Positions 1 through 5,917 of a stretch of 6,651 bases of DNA are shown here, one piece after another. The stretch is taken from positions 1 through 6,651 of the forward strand of contig JANXWM010000392.1 of NCBI GenBank assembly GCA_025351145.1. Direction: 5' to 3'. The position numbers and the translations under genes were made by a program. The notes beneath the pieces were generated by a model. That model was given only the letters and a program-made list of their open reading frames with translations. It was not told where the DNA came from and searched no databases. Numbering within the stretch: the stretch's first letter is position 1; every line of letters starts with the position of its first letter. Origin of the DNA: Chitinophagaceae bacterium. GTDB lineage: Bacteria; Bacteroidota; Bacteroidia; Chitinophagales; Chitinophagaceae.

Positions 1-46
1 AGTCATTGATGTACAAATCTAACAGAAATCATCCTATCATTGCAGT

Positions 47-913
47 ATGACTGTGCAGGAAGCATATAAGCAACTGATGTATCAGCTCTTTGAGCTATAC
101 GATGACCGCGAAGCTGCGAATATTGCTGACATGGTAATAGAGTATATTACCGGGTTTAAAAGAATAGATCGCCTTATCAATAAACAATTTCCATTAAGCA
201 TTGAACAAAAAGATTTATTGAATAATTGTACAGCACAATTGCTGGAACATAACCCTGTTCAATATGTTTTGCACGAAGCATGGTTTGCAGGCATGCAGTT
301 TTATGTTGATAAAAACGTTTTGATTCCAAGGCCCGAAACAGAAGAACTGGTTGAATGGATAACAAAAGAAGTTTACAGTTTAGAGTTTGAAGTTTACAGT
401 TTTTTAGACATTGGTACAGGCAGTGGTTGCATCCCTATTGTATTGAAGAAAAAAATATCTTCTCTTGAAGTTCATGCTTTGGATATATCTGCCGGCGCAC
501 TGAATGTAGCTAAAAAAAATGCTGCACTACAGAAAACCGAAATTGTATTTCATCAGTTGGATATTTTGAATAAAGAAGAATGGAAACGGTTACCAAAATT
601 TGATATCATCGTTAGCAACCCGCCTTATATTAAACAAAGTGAAGCGAATGAAATGCCTGAAAATGTATTGCTGCATGAACCACATATTGCACTCTTTGTT
701 CCTGATGAAGATGGATTGCTTTTCTATAAGGCGATTGCTGTTTTTGGTTTGCAGCATTTGAACAAAAATGGCAAATTATTTTTCGAGATTAATGAAGCTT
801 CAGGAAAGGAAATTTGCCTACTGCTTGAAGAGTATGGCTATACAAATATTGAACTGAAAAAAGATATGCAGGGAAAAGACAGAATGGCAAAAGCTGAAGC
901 CCCTAACCCCTAA
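47..913 (+). CDS. prmC: Peptide chain release factor N5-glutamine methyltransferase PrmC
   Basis: This cytoplasmic SAM-dependent enzyme methylates the glutamine of the GGQ motif in release factors, which is needed for efficient translation termination. The 288-residue product has the usual family length. It shows a helical N-terminal substrate-binding domain (about residues 1-75), the conserved PVQYVL segment (70-75) and LIPRPETEELVEW (92-104). SAM-binding motif I is FLDIGTGSGC (119-128), and the catalytic NPPYI signature is at 191-195. The start is the first ATG after an in-frame TAA at 20-22; no Shine-Dalgarno sequence is seen. Two oddities stand out. The linker before motif I contains a seven-residue in-frame duplication (EVYS twice), and the last residues (about EAPNP) plus the stop codon lie inside an inverted repeat. 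The gene faces exbD tail to tail. The assignment rests on motif recognition and is strong. Confidence 0.95.
   Translation: MTVQEAYKQLMYQLFELYDDREAANIADMVIEYITGFKRIDRLINKQFPLSIEQKDLLNNCTAQLLEHNPVQYVLHEAWFAGMQFYVDKNVLIPRPETEELVEWITKEVYSLEFEVYSFLDIGTGSGCIPIVLKKKISSLEVHALDISAGALNVAKKNAALQKTEIVFHQLDILNKEEWKRLPKFDIIVSNPPYIKQSEANEMPENVLLHEPHIALFVPDEDGLLFYKAIAVFGLQHLNKNGKLFFEINEASGKEICLLLEEYGYTNIELKKDMQGKDRMAKAEAPNP
368..402 (+). repeat. 14-bp direct repeat inside prmC
   Basis: The 14-mer GAAGTTTACAGTTT occurs at 368-381 and again at 389-402, a 21-bp period. Seven codons are therefore repeated in frame and the protein reads EVYS-LEF-EVYS (residues 108-118). It lies in the variable linker between the PRPETEE helix and SAM motif I, which appears about three residues longer than in E. 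coli PrmC by my recollection of that sequence. It is probably a small tandem duplication or a remnant of a simple repeat tolerated by a flexible linker. Confidence 0.6.
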
Positions 914-983
914 AGGGGAATTAATTATTACAGAGAACTCTTGCTGAAACTATAACAGCACCCCTTTAGGGGATGGGGGCTTC
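896..983. repeat. Large inverted repeat with CCCCTAAAGGGG arms between prmC and exbD
   Basis: Two 23-bp arms at 896-918 and 961-983 are inverted complements at 21 of 23 positions, separated by a 42-bp AT-rich loop. Each arm contains its own short palindrome, CCCCT-AA-AGGGG at 907-918 and CCCCT-TT-AGGGG at 961-972. The left arm contains the prmC stop codon (911-913), and the right arm ends one base before the exbD stop. The convergent position fits a bidirectional terminator or RNA 3'-end hairpin, but neither side carries a good T-run, so it is not a standard intrinsic terminator. I recall similar CCCCTAAAGGGG repeats as common intergenic elements in Bacteroidota, so it may be a mobile palindromic repeat serving as a 3'-end structure. 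Confidence 0.8.
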
Positions 984-984
984 C

Positions 985-1383
985 CTACTTCACAATTGCT
1001 ACAACTCTTGCCCCTGCACGTTTTGCACTTTGCATTACACGGAATACTTCGCCGTACAATGATGCAGTATCTGCATTAACCACAACAGAAGGCGTATCGG
1101 TAAATACACGTTGTTTCATTACTTCGGCACGCAGGATGGTGTCGATCATGTTGATGTCAATTAGTTTACGGTCGAGAAAGAGCTGCTGGTTTTTATCAAT
1201 GGAGATCACTATATTCTGTTTGGCCTTTGTATCTTTTTTACCGGCGGGGTTATTTACCTTAACAATATTGGGATTGCCAAGCGTAGCTACAATTAAAAAG
1301 AAAAACAACAGTATGAACAGGATATCGTTCAGTGAGCCTGCATGCAGTTCAGAATGTGCTTTTAATCTTCTGTTGAGTTTCAT
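985..1383 (-). CDS. exbD: ExbD/TolR-family biopolymer transport protein
   Basis: This inner-membrane protein partners ExbB to convert the proton motive force into motion that energises TonB-dependent outer-membrane transport (or Tol-type envelope functions). The product is 132 residues. It has a short basic cytoplasmic N-terminus (MKLNRRLK), one membrane segment at about 20-36, and a periplasmic domain of about 95 residues ending in RAGARVVAIVK. The key proton-carrying aspartate is D20 in SLNDILFILL, the place of D25 in E. coli ExbD. The start at 1383 follows an A-rich stretch with no Shine-Dalgarno sequence. The gene lies downstream of exbB on the same strand, with a 117-bp spacer that is long for such a pair and contains a copy of the dispersed repeat. 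No tonB or second exbD follows. TolR is the alternative assignment; sequence alone does not separate the two here. Confidence 0.9.
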   Translation of the reverse strand: MKLNRRLKAHSELHAGSLNDILFILLFFFLIVATLGNPNIVKVNNPAGKKDTKAKQNIVISIDKNQQLFLDRKLIDINMIDTILRAEVMKQRVFTDTPSVVVNADTASLYGEVFRVMQSAKRAGARVVAIVK

Positions 1384-1400
1384 TTTTTCTTTATCGTTTA

Positions 1401-1482
1401 GCGCCTTTAATGTTCAGCAATGTTATGCTGTACAAGAGTGCGACGCAAGGATGTTTAATAGTAGTACTTATGCCCGGTTCAA
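1401..1482 (-). repeat. Dispersed ~84-bp repeat, copy A (CCGGGC subfamily)
   Basis: Read on the minus strand, this copy starts near GAACCGGGCATAAG, passes through the core CTTGCGTCGCACTCTTGTAC (1431-1450 region), then after 13 bp a degenerate TGAAC block and ends near GGCGC. Orientation follows the strand that reads TTGCGTCGCA. The core matches copy D exactly and copy E with one change. It lies entirely in the exbB-exbD spacer, so it would be transcribed within that operon and could separate expression of the two genes. Confidence 0.8.
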
Positions 1483-1500
1483 AATATGTATTACTTACAA

Positions 1501-2172
1501 CTACTTCGTTGGCTCCTGCAGAATATCTACAAATTCGTTGCTGGCTATTTCCATTTTATTGATTGTTTTATTGATCTGCGTATTTAAAAAATTATATGCC
1601 ACATAAGCAAGCAAACCAATAATTAAACCCGACGCAGATGTTACCATTTTTGTATAAATACCACCCGCAATATGGGCGGGTGTAAATTCGCCGGATGAAC
1701 TGATTTCGGAGAACAACTGCAGCATACCGAAGATCGTTCCAAGAAACCCGATCATGGGCGCTATGCCATAAGCCAGCGACAATACAGAAAGGTTGCGCTC
1801 CATTTTATATATCTCCAGGTTGCCCACACTTTCCATACTTTTTTCAATGGCATCAATGGGCTTGCCAATACGCTGAATCCCTTTGTCAATCATGCGTGCC
1901 ACGGGGTTATCGGTATTTTTTGCAAGGTTTCTTGCAGCCACAAGGTTGCCGGTAACAATGTTATCGCGGATGATGTTCATAAAATTATTATCAATCTTCG
2001 ATGCTTTACCAATGGCAATAAGCCGCTCAAAAAACACAAAAATTGTCGCCGCGAAAAGCAGGTACAGCGGGTACATCAGCCATCCGCCCTTTTCCAATAA
2101 ACTTAAAAGGTTAAGGCTTTCTGCAGTCTTTGCCACAGTAGTTGAGTCAGAAATCTGTAATAAAATACCCAT
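1501..2172 (-). CDS. exbB: ExbB/TolQ/MotA-family proton channel protein
   Basis: This inner-membrane subunit forms the proton-driven motor with ExbD, energising TonB-type outer-membrane uptake or Tol-type functions. The product is 223 residues. Three membrane segments lie at about 31-53, 128-153 and 172-196, with a cytoplasmic loop of about 70 residues between the first two. The family signature GIAPMIGFLGTIFGM (136-150) marks the second segment, and the third contains TSASGLIIGLLAYVAYN (178-194). It is the first gene of the exbB-exbD pair. The start is the only sensible ATG at the head of the reading frame, and a candidate TAnnTT-type -7 box lies about 21 bases upstream. The first 30 residues are less conserved and polar. 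Membership of the MotA/TolQ/ExbB family is very secure; ExbB rather than TolQ is inferred from general abundance in Bacteroidota. Confidence 0.92.
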   Translation of the reverse strand: MGILLQISDSTTVAKTAESLNLLSLLEKGGWLMYPLYLLFAATIFVFFERLIAIGKASKIDNNFMNIIRDNIVTGNLVAARNLAKNTDNPVARMIDKGIQRIGKPIDAIEKSMESVGNLEIYKMERNLSVLSLAYGIAPMIGFLGTIFGMLQLFSEISSSGEFTPAHIAGGIYTKMVTSASGLIIGLLAYVAYNFLNTQINKTINKMEIASNEFVDILQEPTK

Positions 2173-2193
2173 GCTGCTTGTTTATGATTTTTG

Positions 2194-2201
2194 CTAAAGT
2201 A
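2194..2201 (-). promoter_or_regulatory. Candidate -7 promoter box for exbB
   Basis: On the minus strand TACTTTAG ends about 21 bases before the exbB ATG and matches the Bacteroidota -7 consensus TAnnTTTG except for one base. No convincing TTG element lies at the expected 19-21 bp spacing upstream, so the call is weak. The unassigned barrel gene has a very similar TAATTTAG at nearly the same distance from its start. Confidence 0.25.
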
Positions 2202-2230
2202 TGCTTAAACACAAAACAACGGATATGCTG

Positions 2231-2245
2231 TGCATAAATTATGCA
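2231..2245. promoter_or_regulatory. 15-bp perfect palindrome in the exbB / serine hydrolase divergent region
   Basis: TGCATAA-A-TTATGCA is a perfect inverted repeat with one central base, 58 bases before the exbB start. It lies in the 292-bp spacer (2173-2464) separating two divergently transcribed genes, so a dimeric regulator could bind here. AT-rich palindromes of this size arise fairly often by chance, and no second copy is seen. Besides this and repeat copy B I recognise nothing in the spacer. Confidence 0.25.
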
Positions 2246-2292
2246 AGCTTGTGCTTTTTGTGAAAGATTTTGCAAAGCATAAAGACTCTTTT

Positions 2293-2376
2293 TTGAGCCA
2301 AACAACAGAGCGTTGTGGCATCGTCTCTTGCGTCGCACACTTGTACGTTCTGATCATATATGAGCTTTTAACAGCC
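2293..2376 (+). repeat. Dispersed ~84-bp repeat, copy B (CCAAACA subfamily)
   Basis: The copy reads from TTGAGCCAAACA, through GCATCGTCTCTTGCGTCGCA and CACTTGTAC, then 14 bp to TGAGCTTTTAACAGCC. It shares with copy C the AGCCAAACA start, the GCACAC variant of the core and the exact 16-base end block, and these features differ from copies A, D and E. It sits upstream of the serine hydrolase gene and would lie in or near its promoter or leader. Confidence 0.85.
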
Positions 2377-2464
2377 CGTACGCTTGCATAATTACCAAAA
2401 GAATTATAAACAGTTTGTGCTTTACCTGTTTGTTTTTGCTCGGCTTATCTTAACTTCAGTACCC

Positions 2465-3754
2465 ATGAAATATCGCTGCTTATTTTTATGCCTGCTTTGC
2501 AACACGAACATTTTTGCACAGCCAAAAACAGATACTTTATTGCTGAACATGTTGCTGCGCAACAGTAGCCCGGTTATGCAAAAAGTTTTAAAAGATAAAG
2601 ACAGTTTTTGGGTACAGGTTATTTATACACAAATCAACAGGAATAAAAACAACAAGCCTTTTTTCAAGAATTATTATTTTAATGCAGACAGTGATCTTTA
2701 TTTTAATCCTGCATCAACCGTAAAACTTCCGCTGGCTCTGCTTGCCCTAGAAAAGCTCAACAGCATCCATATAAAAGATGTAAACAAATACACTGCTTTA
2801 CAAATTGACAGCAGCTATCCCAAACAAACAAAAGTTTATACAGACAGTACTGCGCAAAACCTTTTGCCATCCATTGCGCACTATATAAAAAAAGCTTTTC
2901 TTATAAGTGATAATGATGCCTATAACAGATTGTATGAATTTGCAGGCCAGCAAACCATTAACCGTAACCTTCACGATAAAGGATATAAAAGTTTACGAAT
3001 TACACGGCAGTTCCTTGGCTTAACAGCTGAAGAAAACCGGCACACAAACCAAGTGCGTTTTATAAAAGATGATGGAACTTTAATTTATGCACAGCCACCT
3101 GCTTATAATACAGATTCATTTTATTTTGGCAAGGTTATTAAAGTGGGTAAAGCGCATTACAATAGTAACGATAGCCTTATTAACGAACCAATAGATTTTA
3201 CAAAAGTTAATCATGTGCCGCTCGAAGATTTGCAGCAATTACTACAGTCAGTCTTGTTTCCTTCTTCTGTACCAAAAGAACAAAGGTTTAATTTAACAGG
3301 TGATGATTACAGGTTTTTGTACCAATATCTCTCACAATATCCATCCGAAACAAATTATCCAAAATACGACAGTGCCGAATATTACGACAGCTATGTAAAA
3401 TTCTATTTCAGAAATGGCGACCATAAGCTGCCGCCATATATCCGTGTGTTTAATAAAGTTGGCTGGGCTTATGGTTTTTTGATAGACGTCTCATATGTTG
3501 CAGATTTTAAAAACAATGTTGAATTCATGCTTACCTCAACACTGTATGCAAACAGCGATGGTATACTAAACGATGATAAATACGATTACGAAACTGTAGG
3601 ATGGCCTTTTATGTACCAGCTCGGTCAAACGGTTTACCAGTACGAATTACAGCGCGAAAGAAAGTATAAACCTAATCTTGATAATTTTAAAATGCATTAC
3701 GAAACGAGAAACGAAAAAGATACAAGACCAACTATAAAAAATGTAGATAATTAA
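2465..3754 (+). CDS. Secreted class-A beta-lactamase-like serine hydrolase
   Basis: The protein belongs to the penicillin-recognising/beta-lactamase fold. The start at 2465 is preferred over the in-frame ATG at 2384 because it gives a clean signal peptide (MKYRCLFLCLLCNTNIFA, then Q), so the mature protein would be periplasmic or secreted; the product is 429 residues. The active-site SxxK motif is STVK at 84-87, the SDN loop is SDNDAYN at 148-154, and the KTG position reads KVGWAYG at 331-337. The 64-residue gap from SxxK to SDN is close to that of class A enzymes. From SDN to KVG there are 183 residues against about 104 in class A, so a large insertion is present. A clear ExxLN omega-loop is not evident, although TAEENRHTN (about 187-195) lies in the right area. 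It could be a beta-lactamase, an esterase or a peptidoglycan-related hydrolase; the substrate cannot be assigned. Its stop overlaps that of the convergent glycosylase gene. Confidence 0.8.
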   Translation: MKYRCLFLCLLCNTNIFAQPKTDTLLLNMLLRNSSPVMQKVLKDKDSFWVQVIYTQINRNKNNKPFFKNYYFNADSDLYFNPASTVKLPLALLALEKLNSIHIKDVNKYTALQIDSSYPKQTKVYTDSTAQNLLPSIAHYIKKAFLISDNDAYNRLYEFAGQQTINRNLHDKGYKSLRITRQFLGLTAEENRHTNQVRFIKDDGTLIYAQPPAYNTDSFYFGKVIKVGKAHYNSNDSLINEPIDFTKVNHVPLEDLQQLLQSVLFPSSVPKEQRFNLTGDDYRFLYQYLSQYPSETNYPKYDSAEYYDSYVKFYFRNGDHKLPPYIRVFNKVGWAYGFLIDVSYVADFKNNVEFMLTSTLYANSDGILNDDKYDYETVGWPFMYQLGQTVYQYELQRERKYKPNLDNFKMHYETRNEKDTRPTIKNVDN

Positions 3755-4434
3755 TAAGCAGTTTGCCGCAAAACTTCTATGTATTGTTGAATATATTCTT
3801 CTTTTCGTTTAAGCCTGTACTGCATTACAAACCGTGGATGTGGCACAGCCTTTACTTCATTGAACCATTTGTATTTTTCGTTCAGCCTGTTCAGGCATTT
3901 AAAATTTTCGCCTTCGCCAATACAAAAACAAACATCTCGATGAATTCCAAATGCCACCTGCTTTTCCATGCAATCAATTACAAATGGCTCAATTGTTTTC
4001 AGCAATAATTTATCGTCATAATAATTAAGGTTCTTACCATCTTTTACGAAACCTAAAGGGCTAACGGCTGAAATATAAAACTGCTTATAAAAATTTTCCG
4101 CTCCACCAAAAGCATTGATCATATCGTAGATAAACACTGACGACAGTTCCTGCTTTTTTACAAAACCGTTTACAATACCACAATCATTTTGTAACCGGAT
4201 GGAATCTGTAAAAGGTATGCCTGTAATACCACCGCCATACCTTCCCGGGTTAATGCCCAGCAATAAATGGCGTTGATTATTATCACCGTAAAATTTGTTG
4301 CAGAAATCAGTGCATGCTTTTTTAACTTCTGTACTACCATGCACATCAAGCACTTCAACACCGTTGTTTAATTTGAACGGGAGCTTTAATTGAAAAAGAA
4401 AACGCAAAATCTTTTCTGAAAATAGCATAGTCAT
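3751..4434 (-). CDS. SMUG2-like uracil-DNA glycosylase family protein
   Basis: The product belongs to the uracil-DNA glycosylase superfamily, which removes uracil or other deaminated bases from DNA to start base excision repair in the cytoplasm. It is 227 residues long. Motif 1 is GINPGRYGGGITGIPFTD at 60-77, resembling the GMNPGxxGMxxTGVPFG of SMUG1. A core strand and turn read FCIGEGENFKCLNRLN (170-185), and motif 2 is HPRFVMQYR (199-207), where SMUG1 has HPSPRN. This non-SMUG1 motif 2 together with a Bacteroidota origin points to the SMUG2 subfamily described from Pedobacter heparinus. The subfamily call is from memory. An ATG two codons downstream is an equally possible start. The gene ends four bases into the convergent serine hydrolase gene. 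Upstream lies a 133-bp spacer with repeat copy C, so co-transcription with the barrel gene is uncertain. Confidence 0.85.
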   Translation of the reverse strand: MTMLFSEKILRFLFQLKLPFKLNNGVEVLDVHGSTEVKKACTDFCNKFYGDNNQRHLLLGINPGRYGGGITGIPFTDSIRLQNDCGIVNGFVKKQELSSVFIYDMINAFGGAENFYKQFYISAVSPLGFVKDGKNLNYYDDKLLLKTIEPFVIDCMEKQVAFGIHRDVCFCIGEGENFKCLNRLNEKYKWFNEVKAVPHPRFVMQYRLKRKEEYIQQYIEVLRQTAY

Positions 4435-4463
4435 TTATCTGTGTTTTTGCAGTTGGTTGTATT

Positions 4464-4544
4464 GGCTGTTAAAAGCTCAGTTATATTCTGCAGTACCAGT
4501 GTGCGACGCAAGGAACGATGCTTAAAGAACCGCTGTTTGGCTAA
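4464..4544 (-). repeat. Dispersed ~84-bp repeat, copy C (CCAAACA subfamily)
   Basis: On the minus strand this copy reads TTTAGCCAAACAG, then GCATCGTTCCTTGCGTCGCA and CACTGGTAC, then 13 bp to TGAGCTTTTAACAGCC. The end block is identical to copy B over 16 bases. The spacing from AGCC to GCATCG is 17 bases here and 18 in B, so the two copies align along their full length. It fills most of the spacer between the barrel gene and the glycosylase gene and ends about 30 bases before the glycosylase start. Confidence 0.85.
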
Positions 4545-4564
4545 AAAAACCACCTGCCAGGTTT
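4543..4564 (-). terminator. Weak possible terminator after the barrel protein gene
   Basis: Four bases past the barrel gene stop, the minus strand can pair AAACC (4560-4564) with GGTTT (4547-4551) around an 8-base loop, running into seven Ts. The alternative pairing ACCTG/CAGGT is too tight to loop. The stem is short and the T-run is also the left edge of repeat copy C, so the repeat may contribute the terminator tail. Low confidence. Confidence 0.35.
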
Positions 4565-4567
4565 GGG

Positions 4568-5677
4568 TTAATAAGCTTTGTGGGCGATGCCAAACAGCAG
4601 ATCAATCGATACAGCATTGCCACGCAAACTTGTGCCGCCTTTGTTACCATAATTAATAAAATTATATCTCGGCTGCAGGCCAATAAAACCACGGGCATTA
4701 AAAAAATAATTGAACCGCAGGCCCGTATTAAAGTTGAAGGAATTTATAGATAATGGCTTCAGGTAGTCAGTGTTGTAATTGCCATCTGAAAAACTCGTTA
4801 TATCAAACCCATCAAATCCTGCACCGGCAAGCCAGCCAAGTTCATAGCCGGTTTTATGAATAATATACCGTGTATAATCAACCCCAATATAACCCCCAAA
4901 ATAAGCATCCCGGCTATACAGCGTATTTTGACGCAGTACATCATAACTGTTCTTCGAATTTACAAACCTGAACTGGAGTGCAAAATCCAATTCATCCCTT
5001 CCTGTTCTTCCGCCAAAAGAAACACCAACCGAAGGATGGTTGCCAAGCACCCTGAGATCTTTCGTTGGCATCCATGTACCAACAATTAATGCTGAAGTAA
5101 TACCGCCGCTATTCCTTTCATTGATGTATCCCTGTTGCAGCAATGCATATAATTCAGGGTATTCATCTTTGTTTGCACGCAATTCTTTTTCCGGATTATT
5201 TATATTTCCCGCAAACACATTGCACAAATACCTGTCCTCTGCAGAAAGATTTTTTTTCGCCAGCAAGTCTGTTGCCCATTGCTTTATAAACGATATTAAT
5301 TTATACTCGTCTGCATCATAAAATTGCGGACTGCGGTTTTTTAAAACAGCAACCCTTGCTGCATAAGTGTTCAGCTTATCCATAAAATCACTGTCCATAT
5401 TGCGGGCCAATAAAATAGACGGGCGTTCTATGGAATACAATGTTTTTAAATAGAAAACTTCCCGCACATCGAGGCAGGCATTGTGCATAATATCAATTGC
5501 TTTTTTTAAAGAATCAAAAGCCTTTTGTGCGTATAGTTCAGGAAGTACCGAAGCCGCATTCGCCAATACTTCACGGCATGCGGGTTTCTTTGCTGTTAAA
5601 CGTTCTTCAACGGACTGGGCATGTAATTGTAAATTAATTACAACTAATGCAACCATCAGTATGGCTAAAGTTTTCAT
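4568..5677 (-). CDS. Unassigned secreted protein with predicted C-terminal outer-membrane beta-barrel
   Basis: I do not recognise a named family. The start at 5677 is chosen over an upstream in-frame ATG at 5737 because it yields a standard signal peptide (MKTLAILMVALVVINLQLHA, then Q); the product is 369 residues. Residues about 22-185 are charged and look helical, with three cysteines (C34, C68 and C152 in this numbering). From about 190 the sequence turns into alternating aromatic and glycine-rich strands typical of an outer-membrane barrel, for example DELDFALQFRFV, YFGGYIGVDYTRY, YELGWLAGAGFDGF, FNFNTGLRFNYFF and GFIGLQPRYNF. About eight strands seem possible and the last is SIDLLFGIAH. 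This suggests an N-terminal periplasmic helical domain anchored to a small barrel; the role is unknown. Upstream lie an AT-rich leader and the paired repeats D and E. Confidence 0.7.
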   Translation of the reverse strand: MKTLAILMVALVVINLQLHAQSVEERLTAKKPACREVLANAASVLPELYAQKAFDSLKKAIDIMHNACLDVREVFYLKTLYSIERPSILLARNMDSDFMDKLNTYAARVAVLKNRSPQFYDADEYKLISFIKQWATDLLAKKNLSAEDRYLCNVFAGNINNPEKELRANKDEYPELYALLQQGYINERNSGGITSALIVGTWMPTKDLRVLGNHPSVGVSFGGRTGRDELDFALQFRFVNSKNSYDVLRQNTLYSRDAYFGGYIGVDYTRYIIHKTGYELGWLAGAGFDGFDITSFSDGNYNTDYLKPLSINSFNFNTGLRFNYFFNARGFIGLQPRYNFINYGNKGGTSLRGNAVSIDLLFGIAHKAY

Positions 5678-5700
5678 TGAGCAACAATAAAATTTTCTGG

Positions 5701-5708
5701 CTAAATTA
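5701..5708 (-). promoter_or_regulatory. Candidate -7 promoter box for the barrel protein gene
   Basis: TAATTTAG on the minus strand ends 23 bases before the preferred ATG at 5677 and differs by one base from the Bacteroidota TAnnTTTG box. Placed here, transcription would start between the two in-frame ATGs, which supports the downstream start. A TTG at the usual distance upstream is not clear. Confidence 0.25.
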
Positions 5709-5797
5709 TCAACCAATGTAATGTTAATTATCAGCAAACTGAAATATTCGTTTGCAATATCTTCAACGCATTTCTTTGTTTTTTTTCAAAGATTTTT

Positions 5798-5880
5798 TTA
5801 ACCGGGCCAAAGAATAACCATGAAGCTTTACTTGCGTCGCACTCTTGTACGTTCGGAATAAGCATCAGCTTTGGGCTGCT
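5798..5880 (+). repeat. Dispersed ~84-bp repeat, copy D (CCGGGC subfamily)
   Basis: The copy begins TTAACCGGGCCAAAG, has the core CTTGCGTCGCACTCTTGTAC, and after 14 bp a TCAGC block leading to GGGCTGC. The middle segment between CCGGGC and the core (AATAACCATGAAGCTTTA) is diverged from the other copies. It faces copy E in inverted orientation 37 bp away, and lies about 120 bases upstream of the barrel gene start. Confidence 0.8.
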
Positions 5881-5917
5881 CCTTTTGCAAAGCGGCTGGC
5901 ATGCATTTATTTTTTAT

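Noticed and set aside
1136..1606. 156-codon open frame on the plus strand across exbD and the spacer
   Set aside because: It is antisense to exbD and the end of exbB, has no recognisable family and a composition expected of a reverse-complement shadow; exbD on the other strand has clear motifs.
2147..2338. 63-codon minus-strand frame in the exbB upstream spacer
   Set aside because: It overlaps repeat copy B and the start of exbB, is rich in basic residues and cysteine, and resembles no protein; likely chance.
2384..2464. Upstream in-frame ATG of the serine hydrolase giving 27 extra residues
   Set aside because: Starting there puts a second hydrophobic stretch before a complete signal peptide; the ATG at 2465 gives a normal signal peptide.
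5678..5737. Upstream in-frame ATG of the barrel protein giving 20 extra residues
   Set aside because: The extra residues precede an intact signal peptide and would span the candidate -7 box; the start at 5677 is more natural.
5775..5800. CTTTG-T8-CAAAG hairpin followed by Ts as a plus-strand terminator
   Set aside because: The stem is only 5 bp with low GC content and there is no plus-strand gene upstream for it to terminate.
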